NCBI RefSeq assembly: GCF_900129125.1
Contig: NZ_FQVJ01000013.1
Span: 33,173 to 97,172, forward strand
Direction of reading: 5' to 3'
Length of the DNA: 64,000 bases
DNA from: Acidocella aminolytica 101 = DSM 11237
Lineage (GTDB): Bacteria > Pseudomonadota > Alphaproteobacteria > Acetobacterales > Acetobacteraceae
Positions 9,027-17,196 of this stretch are shown here, piece after piece. Position 1 is the stretch's first letter. Every line of letters starts with the position of its first letter. Below the pieces are notes generated by a model. It was not told the DNA's origin. It ran no database searches and worked only from the letters and a program-made list of their open reading frames with translations. The translations under genes and the position numbers were made by a program.

Positions 9027-10123
9027 TGCTTAGTCCACCAGCTTTCCAGAACCTCCTCGAACAACGCCTTGGAGGCGTCATGCGTGACAGGTTCCAGCGC
9101 TTCCTCAAGAAAGGCACGGATGAGGATTTGCCTTGCCTCCGCCTCGGGAATGCCGCGCGAGCGCAGGTAAAACACCTGCTCCTCATCCAGGGCGCCGATG
9201 GTCGCGCCGTGGGAGCATTTCACGTCATCCGCGAAAATCTGCAGCTCAGGCTTGATGTCCATTTCCGTCTCGGGGGAGAGCAGAAGCGCTTGGCTCATCT
9301 GGTAGCCATCTGTCTTCTGGGCGATCTGGTCCACCTCGATCTTGCCCTGGAACACAGCATGCGCCTTGCCCGCAAGAACCGACTTAACCGTCTGGCGCGA
9401 GGGGCAATTGGGCGCCTTGTGGCGGATGATGGTGGTGAAATCGCCGTGCTGCGTGCCACCCAAAAGCTGCGCGGCATTCAGATGCGCTAGCGCGTTCTGG
9501 CCCAGCAGATTGGCCTCGATCTCCGTGCGGGAAATCCTGGCGCCCAGCGTCAGGGTGAAATGCTCATAAGAGCCTTGGCCTTCGATATCGGCATAGATGG
9601 TGGTGGTGTTGAAGGCTTCAACGCTTTCCTCCTGCAGGCGGAAATGCTGGAACTTCGCGCCTTCAGCGACCTCGACCTCGAACACGGCGTTCTGCCAATA
9701 TGTGCCCTCGCCCTGGTTCAGCTCAATCAGCGCGAATTTCGCCCCCTGCCCCAGCTTGACGCGATGGCGCGGGTGAAAGGCAAAGGGTGTGATGCCGTCA
9801 GACTGCGAGATCAGCAGCAGCTCTCCGGCATCCTGCCCGGCGGGGATTTCGATATTGATGCCGTCCTGGGCGTAATCGGCATTGATCAGCGCCATCGGCT
9901 GGGTGCCCTGCCCCTCAACCGGGACAAACGGCTTGGCATACGCGAAACCGCTGGACAGCGCCGCATTCAGCACACCATTCAGAAACACGAAACGCGGGAA
10001 CGGCAGGTCTGGCAGGTCCGGCGTGGCTGCTGCGGCAGGCGGTGCGCCGAAGGTGACGGCCGAAAGCGGGCGCAGATCAGTATAGCGCCAGGCTTCCAGC
10101 TTTTTGGTGGGCAGAGCGACCAT
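9023..10123 (-). CDS. sufD: Fe-S cluster assembly protein SufD
   Basis: Beta-helix SufB/SufD-family subunit of 366 residues in the SufBC2D scaffold. The C-terminal core shows CSHGATIGALDEEQVFYLRS and RGIPEAEARQILI, typical of SufD; the N-terminus is divergent (LPTKKLEAWRYTDLRPL). It starts 2 bases after sufC and overlaps sufS by 4 bases. Confidence 0.94.
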   Translation of the reverse strand: MVALPTKKLEAWRYTDLRPLSAVTFGAPPAAAATPDLPDLPFPRFVFLNGVLNAALSSGFAYAKPFVPVEGQGTQPMALINADYAQDGINIEIPAGQDAGELLLISQSDGITPFAFHPRHRVKLGQGAKFALIELNQGEGTYWQNAVFEVEVAEGAKFQHFRLQEESVEAFNTTTIYADIEGQGSYEHFTLTLGARISRTEIEANLLGQNALAHLNAAQLLGGTQHGDFTTIIRHKAPNCPSRQTVKSVLAGKAHAVFQGKIEVDQIAQKTDGYQMSQALLLSPETEMDIKPELQIFADDVKCSHGATIGALDEEQVFYLRSRGIPEAEARQILIRAFLEEALEPVTHDASKALFEEVLESWWTKQ

Positions 10124-10125
10124 GA

Positions 10126-10869
10126 TCAGGCGACTTCCAGCCCTGCATAGCCGCTAGCTTCCAGCTCCAGAGCCAAGGAGGCGGGGCCGGAACGGACAAT
10201 CTTTCCACCCGCCAGCACATGCACCACGTCCGGCACAATATGGTCCAGCAGGCGCTGGTAATGAGTGATCACCAAGGCGGAGAATTTCTCATCGCGTAGG
10301 GCGTTCACACCTTCCGCCACTATCTTCAGCGCGTCGATATCCAGGCCGGAATCCGTCTCGTCCAGAATGGCGAGGTGCGGCTTTAGAATGGCCATCTGCA
10401 GCATTTCATTGCGCTTCTTCTCACCACCGGAAAAGCCGACATTCACGTTGCGCTTCAGGAAATCCTCCTTCATCGCCAGTTGCCTCACAGCGGCGCGGGC
10501 CAGTTTCAGGAAAGCGACGGCGTCCAGTTCCTCCTCACCGCGCTTACGGCGGATGGCATTCAGCGAAGTACGCAAGAAATTGGCATTGCCAACACCCGGC
10601 AGCTCCACCGGATACTGGAACGCCAGGAAAAGCCCGGCGGCGGCACGGTCTTCCGGCTCCATCTCCAGAATGTTCTCGCCGTTGAAAATCACTTCGCCTT
10701 TGGTCACCTCATAGCCCTCGCGGCCAGAGAGAACGTAAGACAGCGTGGATTTGCCAGCGCCGTTGGGGCCCATGATGGCATGGATTTCACCATCGGGGAT
10801 GGTGAGCGTCACACCCTTCAGGATTTCCGCATCGCCAATACGCGCATGCAAATTCTTGATCTCGAGCAT
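10126..10869 (-). CDS. sufC: Fe-S assembly ATPase SufC
   Basis: ABC-type ATPase of 247 residues that drives conformational change in the SufBC2D complex. Walker A is GPNGAGKST, the SufC-type signature is FSGGEKKRNEMLQM, and Walker B is LAILDETDSGLD. Its ATG shares one base with the sufB stop (TGATG), giving tight coupling. Confidence 0.97.
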   Translation of the reverse strand: MLEIKNLHARIGDAEILKGVTLTIPDGEIHAIMGPNGAGKSTLSYVLSGREGYEVTKGEVIFNGENILEMEPEDRAAAGLFLAFQYPVELPGVGNANFLRTSLNAIRRKRGEEELDAVAFLKLARAAVRQLAMKEDFLKRNVNVGFSGGEKKRNEMLQMAILKPHLAILDETDSGLDIDALKIVAEGVNALRDEKFSALVITHYQRLLDHIVPDVVHVLAGGKIVRSGPASLALELEASGYAGLEVA

Positions 10870-12314
10870 CAGCCCACCGAACCTTCCAGAGAAACAGCTA
10901 ATAGTTTTTGTGCCTCAACGGCGAATTCCATCGGCAATTCTTTCAGCACGTCCTTGCAGAAGCCATTGACGATGAGGCCCACCGAATCCTCTTCCGAGAG
11001 ACCACGGGAGCGGCAATAGAACAGTTGATCCTCGGCGATTTTAGAGGTGGTGGCCTCATGCTCCACCTTGGCCGAGGAATTGCGGTTTTCAATATACGGC
11101 ACTGTATGCGCACCGCACTGATCGCCGATCAGCAACGAATCGCACTGGGTGAAATTACGCGCGCCGGAAGCGCCGGGCATGATCTTCACCAAGCCGCGAT
11201 AGGTGTTGTTGGACTTACCGGCGGAGATACCTTTGGAGATGATGGTGCTCGTGGTGTTCCTGCCGACATGGATCATCTTGGTGCCGGTATCGGCCTGCTG
11301 ATGACTGTTGGTGACAGCGACCGAGTAAAACTCGCCCACCGAGCCCTCACCCTGCAGGATGCAGGAGGGATATTTCCAGGTAATCGCAGAGCCAGTTTCC
11401 ACCTGCGTCCAGGATATCTTTGAATTCCGTCCCCGGCAGGCGCCGCGCTTGGTGACGAAGTTATAAATCCCGCCCTTCCCGTCCGCATCGCCAGGATACC
11501 AGTTCTGCACGGTGGAATATTTGATCTTGGCGTCATCAAACGCCACTAGTTCAACCACGGCGGCGTGGAGTTGGTTTTCATCGCGCATCGGCGCGGTACA
11601 GCCTTCGAGATAGGAAACGGAAGCACCTTCCTCCGCCACGATCAGCGTGCGCTCAAACTGCCCGGTATTGCGGGCGTTGATACGGAAATAGGTGGACAAC
11701 TCCATCGGACATTTCACGCCCTTGGGAATAAAGACGAAGCTGCCGTCCGAGAACACGGCGGAGTTTAGGGCGGCAAAGTAATTATCGCCCGCCGGGACCA
11801 CAGAGCCCAGATATTTGCGCACCAGTTCGGGGTGTTCTTTCACCGCCTCGGAAATGGAGCAGAAGATCACGCCCGCCTTGGCCAGCGTCTCCCGGAAGGT
11901 GGTGGCGACGGAGACAGAATCGAACACCGCATCCACGGCCACACCCGCCAGCGCCGCGCGTTCATTCAGCGGGATGCCTAGCTTCTCATAGGTTTTCAGC
12001 AGCTCAGGATCGACCTCATCAAGCGATTTCGGCGCGGCCTTGGCTGGCGCGGCGTAATAATAGAGGGCTTGATAATCGATCGGTGGATGATGAACCCGCG
12101 CCCAATGCGGCTCCTCCATCTTCAGCCACGCCTCATAAGCCTTTAGGCGCCAAGCCAGCAGCCATTCCGGCTCACCCTTTTTGGCGGAAATGAGACGCAC
12201 AATGTCCGTCGAGAGCCCCTTGGGGAACTCTTCCATTTCGATATCGGTGGTGAACCCGTACTTATATTTCTGGGCCGCCAGTTCCTGGATTGTGGCTTCT
12301 GTGGTCATGGACAT
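10869..12314 (-). CDS. sufB: Fe-S cluster assembly protein SufB
   Basis: Scaffold subunit of 481 residues on which the nascent cluster is built. Typical blocks are [54 protein letters not shown] and the C-terminal [20 protein letters not shown]. It is the first structural gene after the Rrf2 regulator, starting 3 bases after that gene's stop. Confidence 0.97.
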   Translation of the reverse strand: MSMTTEATIQELAAQKYKYGFTTDIEMEEFPKGLSTDIVRLISAKKGEPEWLLAWRLKAYEAWLKMEEPHWARVHHPPIDYQALYYYAAPAKAAPKSLDEVDPELLKTYEKLGIPLNERAALAGVAVDAVFDSVSVATTFRETLAKAGVIFCSISEAVKEHPELVRKYLGSVVPAGDNYFAALNSAVFSDGSFVFIPKGVKCPMELSTYFRINARNTGQFERTLIVAEEGASVSYLEGCTAPMRDENQLHAAVVELVAFDDAKIKYSTVQNWYPGDADGKGGIYNFVTKRGACRGRNSKISWTQVETGSAITWKYPSCILQGEGSVGEFYSVAVTNSHQQADTGTKMIHVGRNTTSTIISKGISAGKSNNTYRGLVKIMPGASGARNFTQCDSLLIGDQCGAHTVPYIENRNSSAKVEHEATTSKIAEDQLFYCRSRGLSEEDSVGLIVNGFCKDVLKELPMEFAVEAQKLLAVSLEGSVG

Positions 12315-12317
12315 AGT

Positions 12318-12770
12318 TCAGGCAACCTCGTTGATCGTCGGGGCCGGGATACGGAATGCGGGCGGAATTGACGCCGCCGCCATATCGGCCAGGGAAATAT
12401 GAGAGAGCGCGTTACGGATGGCCTCGTTCACCGGGTCCCATCGCCCGGCAACGGGGCAAAGAGAGTGGCTCTCACAGGTCGCGGCCGCCCCTTCCACGCA
12501 GGAGGTCAGTGCAATGGGACCATCAATGGCGACAATCACATCCGACACCGGAATATCGGCCAAAGATTTACTTAGCCGGTAGCCGCCGCGCGCGCCGCGT
12601 GTGGAAATAACCAACCCATGCCCGGCCAATGCTTTCATGACCTTGGCAACAGTGGGTTCCGGCACGCCGATTCCGGCTGCGATACCGGGCGACGTTTCAA
12701 CGCCCTCAGCCGTGCCCAGGCGGACAAGGGCGGCCACCGCATAATCGGTCAGGCGTGAGAGTTTCAGCAT
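12318..12770 (-). CDS. Rrf2-family Fe-S sensing repressor of the SUF operon
   Basis: Rrf2/IscR-family regulator of 150 residues with a winged helix at the N-terminus (LKLSRLTDYAVAALVRL, then TVAKVMKAL) and the wing GARGGYRL. Three cysteines, C91, C99 and C105, match the [2Fe-2S] ligand set of IscR-type sensors. As first gene of the SUF operon it likely autoregulates and controls suf by cluster status. It could be called IscR or SUF-specific Rrf2 (SufR-like); the name is left open. Confidence 0.9.
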   Translation of the reverse strand: MLKLSRLTDYAVAALVRLGTAEGVETSPGIAAGIGVPEPTVAKVMKALAGHGLVISTRGARGGYRLSKSLADIPVSDVIVAIDGPIALTSCVEGAAATCESHSLCPVAGRWDPVNEAIRNALSHISLADMAAASIPPAFRIPAPTINEVA

Positions 12771-12782
12771 AACGACCCCATT

Positions 12783-12806
12783 AAACGGACCTAATTAGTC
12801 CTGTTT
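12783..12806. promoter_or_regulatory. Candidate Rrf2/IscR operator ahead of the SUF operon
   Basis: An imperfect dyad, AAACGGAC-N7-GTCC(T)GTTT, surrounds the 8-base palindrome CTAATTAG, 12 bases upstream of the regulator's ATG. The position, overlapping the likely promoter of an autoregulated operon, supports an operator. The match to a published consensus was not tested. Confidence 0.5.
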
Positions 12807-12877
12807 CCAAAATGGGCTATCAAGGCCGGATCGTCAAGCGCGCGTTACACAATGTTGCGCGGCATATAAAGGCCGGT

Positions 12878-13504
12878 TCAGCCGAGTCTGGTGATGAGAC
12901 CGGGCAGCTCAGCGGGATGCTCGGCGCGGGCCTCGCCTTTGCCCTCACCATAGCCCCAGGTACAGAATATGGCGGGCAACCCCAACCCGGCGGCGGCGTT
13001 CATATCGTTGGCGTGGTCACCGACCATAATCGCATCGGTCACTTCAAGCCCGGCCAGCGCGGCGGCTAGGTGGCGCGGATCGGGTTTACGGTAGGGCGTC
13101 GAATCCCCACCGACCACGGCGCCAAAAAACCGTGCAAGATCCAGCGCCGCCAGCACTTCTTGGGTCGCGCGCATGGGCTTGTTGGTGCAGATGCCAAGCG
13201 GCCGTCCCTCATCCCGCAGCGTCTCCAGAGCCGGAATGATGCCCTCGTAAATCACTGTCTCAATCACCGGGTTTTCGGCATAGATGGTCATGAACCGTTC
13301 AAAATTCTGGGCCTGCGCCTGCGTGCCGCGCGCGGCAAAAGCGCGTTCCACCAGCACCTTGGCGCCATCCCCAATCATACTGCGGACCTCATTCAGAGTC
13401 AGCGGGGCGTGGCCGTCTGCTGCTAACACCTGATTCAGCTTCGAGGTGATATCTAGCGCGGCGTCGATCAAGGTGCCATCCAAATCGAAAATCACCGCGC
13501 GCAT
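12878..13504 (-). CDS. gph: Phosphoglycolate phosphatase-like HAD hydrolase
   Basis: HAD-superfamily phosphatase of 208 residues. Motif I is FDLDGTLIDAA, motif II ICTNKPM, motif III KPDPRHL and motif IV VGDHANDMNAA. The cap sequence and length fit Gph, which removes 2-phosphoglycolate formed during DNA repair and metabolism, but other small phosphates are possible. It diverges from glmS; 94 bases separate the starts. Confidence 0.85.
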   Translation of the reverse strand: MRAVIFDLDGTLIDAALDITSKLNQVLAADGHAPLTLNEVRSMIGDGAKVLVERAFAARGTQAQAQNFERFMTIYAENPVIETVIYEGIIPALETLRDEGRPLGICTNKPMRATQEVLAALDLARFFGAVVGGDSTPYRKPDPRHLAAALAGLEVTDAIMVGDHANDMNAAAGLGLPAIFCTWGYGEGKGEARAEHPAELPGLITRLG

Positions 13505-13598
13505 GAAATACTCCGTCGTACAATTTGAATCTCCTCTCCTTTGACACAGAGCGTGCGGCAGGGCTACCGCAAAGCCGTTACCATGGAGAGTAAGTCTG

Positions 13599-15416
13599 AT
13601 GTGCGGAATCGTTGGGGTCGTGGGCCATTCGGAAGCGGCGCCGCTGCTGCTCGGCGGGCTGCGGCGGCTGGAATATCGGGGTTATGATTCCGCGGGCATC
13701 GCGACGCTGATTAACGGCCATATCGGGCGCCGTCGCGCGGAAGGAAAGCTGAAAAACTTGGCCGCTGTGCTGAAGGCTGATCCGCTAGCGGGCACCACGG
13801 GCATTGGCCATACACGCTGGGCGACACATGGTGCCCCCACAGTGGACAATGCCCACCCGCACGCGACCTCCCGCGTGGCGGTGGTGCATAACGGCATCAT
13901 TGAGAATCATCTGACCCTGCGCGCCGAGCTTGAGGCCAAAGGCCAAAGCTTCTCGACCGAGACCGATACCGAAGTTGTGGCGCAACTTGTCGATTATTTG
14001 TTGCAGCAGGGCATGGCGCCCATTGAAGCCGCGTCTCAGGCCTTTACCCGCTTGGAAGGGGCATATGCGCTGGCGCTAATCTTTGCAGGGCATCAGGACC
14101 TAGTGATTGGTGCGCAGAGCGGCGCGCCCTTGGCCGTTGGGTATGGGGCAGAGGAAATGTATCTTGGTTCCGACGCGCTGGCCTTGGCCCCGCTAACCCG
14201 CGAAATCGCCTATCTCGAGGACGGCGACTGGGTGGTGGTGACCAGCAAGGGCGCGGTTTTTCATAACCGCACCGGCGCCGAGGTCACCCGCCAGAAAAAA
14301 CTGACCGCGCTTACCGGGGCGGCGATCGGTAAAGGGAATTTCCGGCACTTCATGGAAAAAGAGCTGCACGAGCACCCGGTGGTGATCGGGGATGTTCTGC
14401 ACAGGATGCTGGAAGCCGAAACGCCCCGTTTGCCTGCCCTGCCCTTTGATCTGGCGGGCATTCAACGGATTACGATGAGCGCCTGCGGCTCGGCTTTCTA
14501 TGCCGGGCTGACCGCCAAATTCTGGCTGGAAAATCTGGCCCGCGTGCCGGTGGAGGCGGATGTGGCCAGTGAGTTCCGCTATCGGGCGCCGCCTTTGGAT
14601 GCGGGCGGGCTGGGGCTGCTAGTCAGCCAGAGCGGCGAGACCGCCGATACGCTGGCCGCCTTGCGGTACATGAAAGCCGAGGGGCAGAAAATCCTCTCCG
14701 TGCTGAATGTGCCGGAAAGCACTATGGCACGTGAAAGCCATGCCATTCTGGAAACCATCGCCGGGCCTGAAATTGGCGTTGCCAGCACCAAGGCCTTTAC
14801 CGCGCAGCTTACGGTCCTCGCGGTTTTCGCTTTGGCCTTGGCGCAGGCCAAAGGCCAGCAAAGCCCGGCGGAGATTAGCCGCTTGGCCGCAAGCCTGCTG
14901 GAAGTGCCCGCCAGGGCAGCAGAAATTCTAGGCAACGACGCACCTATCCGCAGGCTGGCGGAGCGGATCGCCGAGGCGCGGGACGTGCTATATCTGGGGC
15001 GCGGCGGCTGCTTCCCCATCGCCATGGAAGGCGCGCTGAAGCTGAAGGAAATTTCTTATATCCACGCCGAGGGCTATGCGGCGGGCGAAATGAAGCATGG
15101 GCCTATCGCGCTGATTGATAAAAGCGTGCCGGTTATCGCGATTTGCCCCTCCGGCCCGCTCTTCGAGAAAACAGCCTCCAATCTGCAGGAAGCCGCCGCG
15201 CGGGGCGGGCAGATTGTGGTGTTCTCTGACGAGGAAGGCGCATCCAAGCTGGCGCCGATCGCCGCCGAGACCATTTTGCTGCCCAGCATCGACCCATTCG
15301 CTGCGCCAATCCTGCTCGCCATCCCAGTGCAAATGCTGGCCTATCATGTGGCAGTGCTGAAAGGCACGGATGTAGACCAGCCACGCAACCTCGCCAAATC
15401 TGTCACGGTGGAGTAA
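13599..15416 (+). CDS. glmS: Glutamine-fructose-6-phosphate aminotransferase (isomerizing)
   Basis: 605 residues, full length. The N-terminal glutaminase begins MCGIVGVVG with the catalytic Cys1. Two SIS isomerase domains follow, with GVASTKAFTAQ, EGYAAGEMKHGPIALID and the conserved C-terminus LAKSVTVE. It makes glucosamine-6-phosphate, the first precursor of peptidoglycan and lipid A. A Shine-Dalgarno GGAGAG sits 8 bases before the ATG, and a TTGACA hexamer at 13541 is a possible -35 element without a clear -10. No ribozyme-like leader is seen. Confidence 0.97.
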   Translation: MCGIVGVVGHSEAAPLLLGGLRRLEYRGYDSAGIATLINGHIGRRRAEGKLKNLAAVLKADPLAGTTGIGHTRWATHGAPTVDNAHPHATSRVAVVHNGIIENHLTLRAELEAKGQSFSTETDTEVVAQLVDYLLQQGMAPIEAASQAFTRLEGAYALALIFAGHQDLVIGAQSGAPLAVGYGAEEMYLGSDALALAPLTREIAYLEDGDWVVVTSKGAVFHNRTGAEVTRQKKLTALTGAAIGKGNFRHFMEKELHEHPVVIGDVLHRMLEAETPRLPALPFDLAGIQRITMSACGSAFYAGLTAKFWLENLARVPVEADVASEFRYRAPPLDAGGLGLLVSQSGETADTLAALRYMKAEGQKILSVLNVPESTMARESHAILETIAGPEIGVASTKAFTAQLTVLAVFALALAQAKGQQSPAEISRLAASLLEVPARAAEILGNDAPIRRLAERIAEARDVLYLGRGGCFPIAMEGALKLKEISYIHAEGYAAGEMKHGPIALIDKSVPVIAICPSGPLFEKTASNLQEAAARGGQIVVFSDEEGASKLAPIAAETILLPSIDPFAAPILLAIPVQMLAYHVAVLKGTDVDQPRNLAKSVTVE

Positions 15417-15654
15417 AATTTTTCACGCACCGCAGCAAATGCCCGAAAGGCGTTTCACAACCGTCTCTTCGTGGCACTTGCGGGAAACTCTTCAACGAAT
15501 CACTCTGAATTTCGAGACAAAGTGCTGATTTACTTGACCAAACACCGTTGTCCGCGCTGAACATAAAATTTGGCAAGATTATGTTTTAAAGTTTGTAAAA
15601 CCGTGGCGATTGCCGCTATGCTCCCTTCCGTCCGAGAAAAAAGGGGTGGAAACG

Positions 15655-15870
15655 ATGCGCCAATTCCATACACTCACGAACGGTTCCCGGATTGTCTCGT
15701 TGAAGAAAACTTTTCTCCGGAGCAGCGACCCCGCGCAGGAAAGATTTATTGTTGAGGATGGATGGGTGTTCCGTGAGCATCACGGAAAATATGTCGAATG
15801 TATTTGCCGCAGCGATGATATCGCGCACCTGCCCGATGGTCCGAACCATGCTTATTCAGGCCATCGATAA
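15655..15870 (+). CDS. Small hypothetical protein (71 aa)
   Basis: Not recognised. The frame from ATG 15655 is preceded by GGGGTGGAAACG, a good ribosome-binding site, and is followed 24 bases later by a strong hairpin. The protein begins MRQFHTLTNGSRIVSLKK and is basic and soluble-looking, with two Cys (ECICRSDD) near the end and no membrane segment. The 238 bases between glmS and this gene are AT-richer than their surroundings and hold no other gene. The ribosome-binding site plus terminator argue for a real gene; no family was identified. Confidence 0.5.
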   Translation: MRQFHTLTNGSRIVSLKKTFLRSSDPAQERFIVEDGWVFREHHGKYVECICRSDDIAHLPDGPNHAYSGHR

Positions 15871-15894
15871 CCGCCTGCTTTACAGCTAAAGTAA

Positions 15895-15924
15895 GGCCCG
15901 CATTCGCGGGCCGTACGTTTGTTT
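15895..15924 (+). terminator. Hairpin terminator after the small gene
   Basis: GGCCCGC / GCGGGCC with a 4-base ATTC loop, followed by a T-rich stretch (GTTTGTTTATTTT). It also lies just after the stop of the convergent secreted-protein gene, so it may act on both strands. Confidence 0.7.
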
Positions 15925-16231
15925 ATTTTCCCTTAACCGATTTTGTCGTGCCACCCGCCCCCGAGATCGGCACGCCGGACCCGATGGTTGGTGAAGGCTG
16001 CACCGCGATTTGAGGCAGCGTTGGATCATTGGGCAAGGTCGCGCTTCTTCCGGCCGGTTTTTTCGAAGGCGTTTTCTCCTCATGCCCGGATGGCGGCTTG
16101 GCTATGCCGGGCTGCACGACTGAGCCATTCGGATTGCCAGTAATCTGCGTGCTGCCTGAGACACTTGCCTGGGCCCACGCCATACCCCCGGGGGCCAGCA
16201 CCACCGCTAAAGCCAAACCCAAACGCCGCAT
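15923..16231 (-). CDS. Small secreted Pro/Ser/Gly-rich hypothetical protein
   Basis: 102 residues. A clear Sec signal peptide (MRRLGLALAVVLAPG..., cleavage probably after WAQA) precedes a low-complexity mature region rich in Pro, Ser, Gly and Lys with no Cys. It is predicted to be periplasmic or extracellular and intrinsically disordered. No family recognised. It stands alone between two convergent or divergent genes. Confidence 0.55.
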   Translation of the reverse strand: MRRLGLALAVVLAPGGMAWAQASVSGSTQITGNPNGSVVQPGIAKPPSGHEEKTPSKKPAGRSATLPNDPTLPQIAVQPSPTIGSGVPISGAGGTTKSVKGK

Positions 16232-16385
16232 TGCCCTTGCTCCTGTTCGTTAGGGACCCGTTACGTAATATATATATATGGACGCAGGGGCATAAAATTG
16301 GAATGGGCGATTATCCTGACGGCACAGCATTAAACGCAATGCTTCATGCCCTTGCCTTTTAATGCCGCTGACCTAGCTTCACCTC

Positions 16386-17186
16386 ATGCCCGATGTGCCG
16401 CTCATCAACTGGCCTGCGACCCGCCTTGGCGAAACAGCCCAACCGGAATCCCGTACTCTGGCCTTGGCTGAGGAAACGCCGGTCAATCTGCGGTACAATA
16501 CGATGCAATATGCCGTCATGATTGCAACCGCGCGTGACATTGAAGATTTTTGCGTGGGGTTTTCAATAACCGAAGGCATAGTCGCCCATGCAGATGAGAT
16601 TAAATCCATCACCCTCGAAGACGGGGATGGCTTTATCACCGCTGATCTGCGGATTCCGGCCGAGCCGTTTCATCGGCTGATGCAGGCCTCACGACGGATG
16701 GTGGTGGGACGGACCGGCTGCGGGGTATGCGGCACGGAAGAGGCTGGGCAGGTTCTGCGCCCCCTGCCCGCTTTACCGCCTGGCCCGCCAACGTCGCTGG
16801 CCGCCATCCGGCGTGGCTTGGCGGATTTGTCGGACCATCAGACACTGAACAAACAGGCCAGAATGCTGCATGGCGCGGCTTGGTGCGGGCTGGAGGGGGA
16901 GATCCGGCTGGTTCGTGAGGATGTGGGACGGCATAATGCGTTGGATAAACTCATCGGCGCCGGATTACGGGCCGGGCAAAATCTCTCTGAGGGGTTTTGC
17001 CTGCTGACCTCGCGCTGTTCTTACGAAATGGTCCAGAAATCCATCATTGCGGGGTTTCGGACCATTGTCGCCATTTCCGCCCCTACCGGTCTGGCGCTGC
17101 GGGTCGCACAACAGGCCGGGCTGACGGTTGTGGCCATCGCCCGGTCTGATTCGCAAATGCTGTTTACCGGAAAGCTCTCAGACTAA
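16386..17186 (+). CDS. fdhD: Formate dehydrogenase accessory sulfurtransferase FdhD
   Basis: 266 residues. FdhD carries sulfur from a cysteine desulfurase to the Mo-bis-MGD cofactor of formate dehydrogenases. The catalytic Cys motif is visible as GRTGCGVCGTEE, and the C-terminal cofactor-binding part includes VREDVGRHNALDKLIG and SRCSYEMVQKS. It converges on the FdhF-like molybdoprotein gene with only 10 bases between stops, which makes that protein its likely client. The 154 bases upstream contain a short (AT)n run but no clear promoter. Confidence 0.94.
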   Translation: MPDVPLINWPATRLGETAQPESRTLALAEETPVNLRYNTMQYAVMIATARDIEDFCVGFSITEGIVAHADEIKSITLEDGDGFITADLRIPAEPFHRLMQASRRMVVGRTGCGVCGTEEAGQVLRPLPALPPGPPTSLAAIRRGLADLSDHQTLNKQARMLHGAAWCGLEGEIRLVREDVGRHNALDKLIGAGLRAGQNLSEGFCLLTSRCSYEMVQKSIIAGFRTIVAISAPTGLALRVAQQAGLTVVAIARSDSQMLFTGKLSD

Positions 17187-17196
17187 ACCGCTCGCT

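Noticed and set aside
13505..13598. A glmS-type riboswitch or ribozyme in the leader
   Set aside because: The divergent gap is only 94 bases and shows no ribozyme core; the glmS ribozyme is mainly a Gram-positive feature.
16266..16280. Short (AT)n run upstream of fdhD as a possible promoter or slipped-strand switch
   Set aside because: Only about six AT units, more than 100 bases from the start codon and with no adjacent promoter element; too weak to call.
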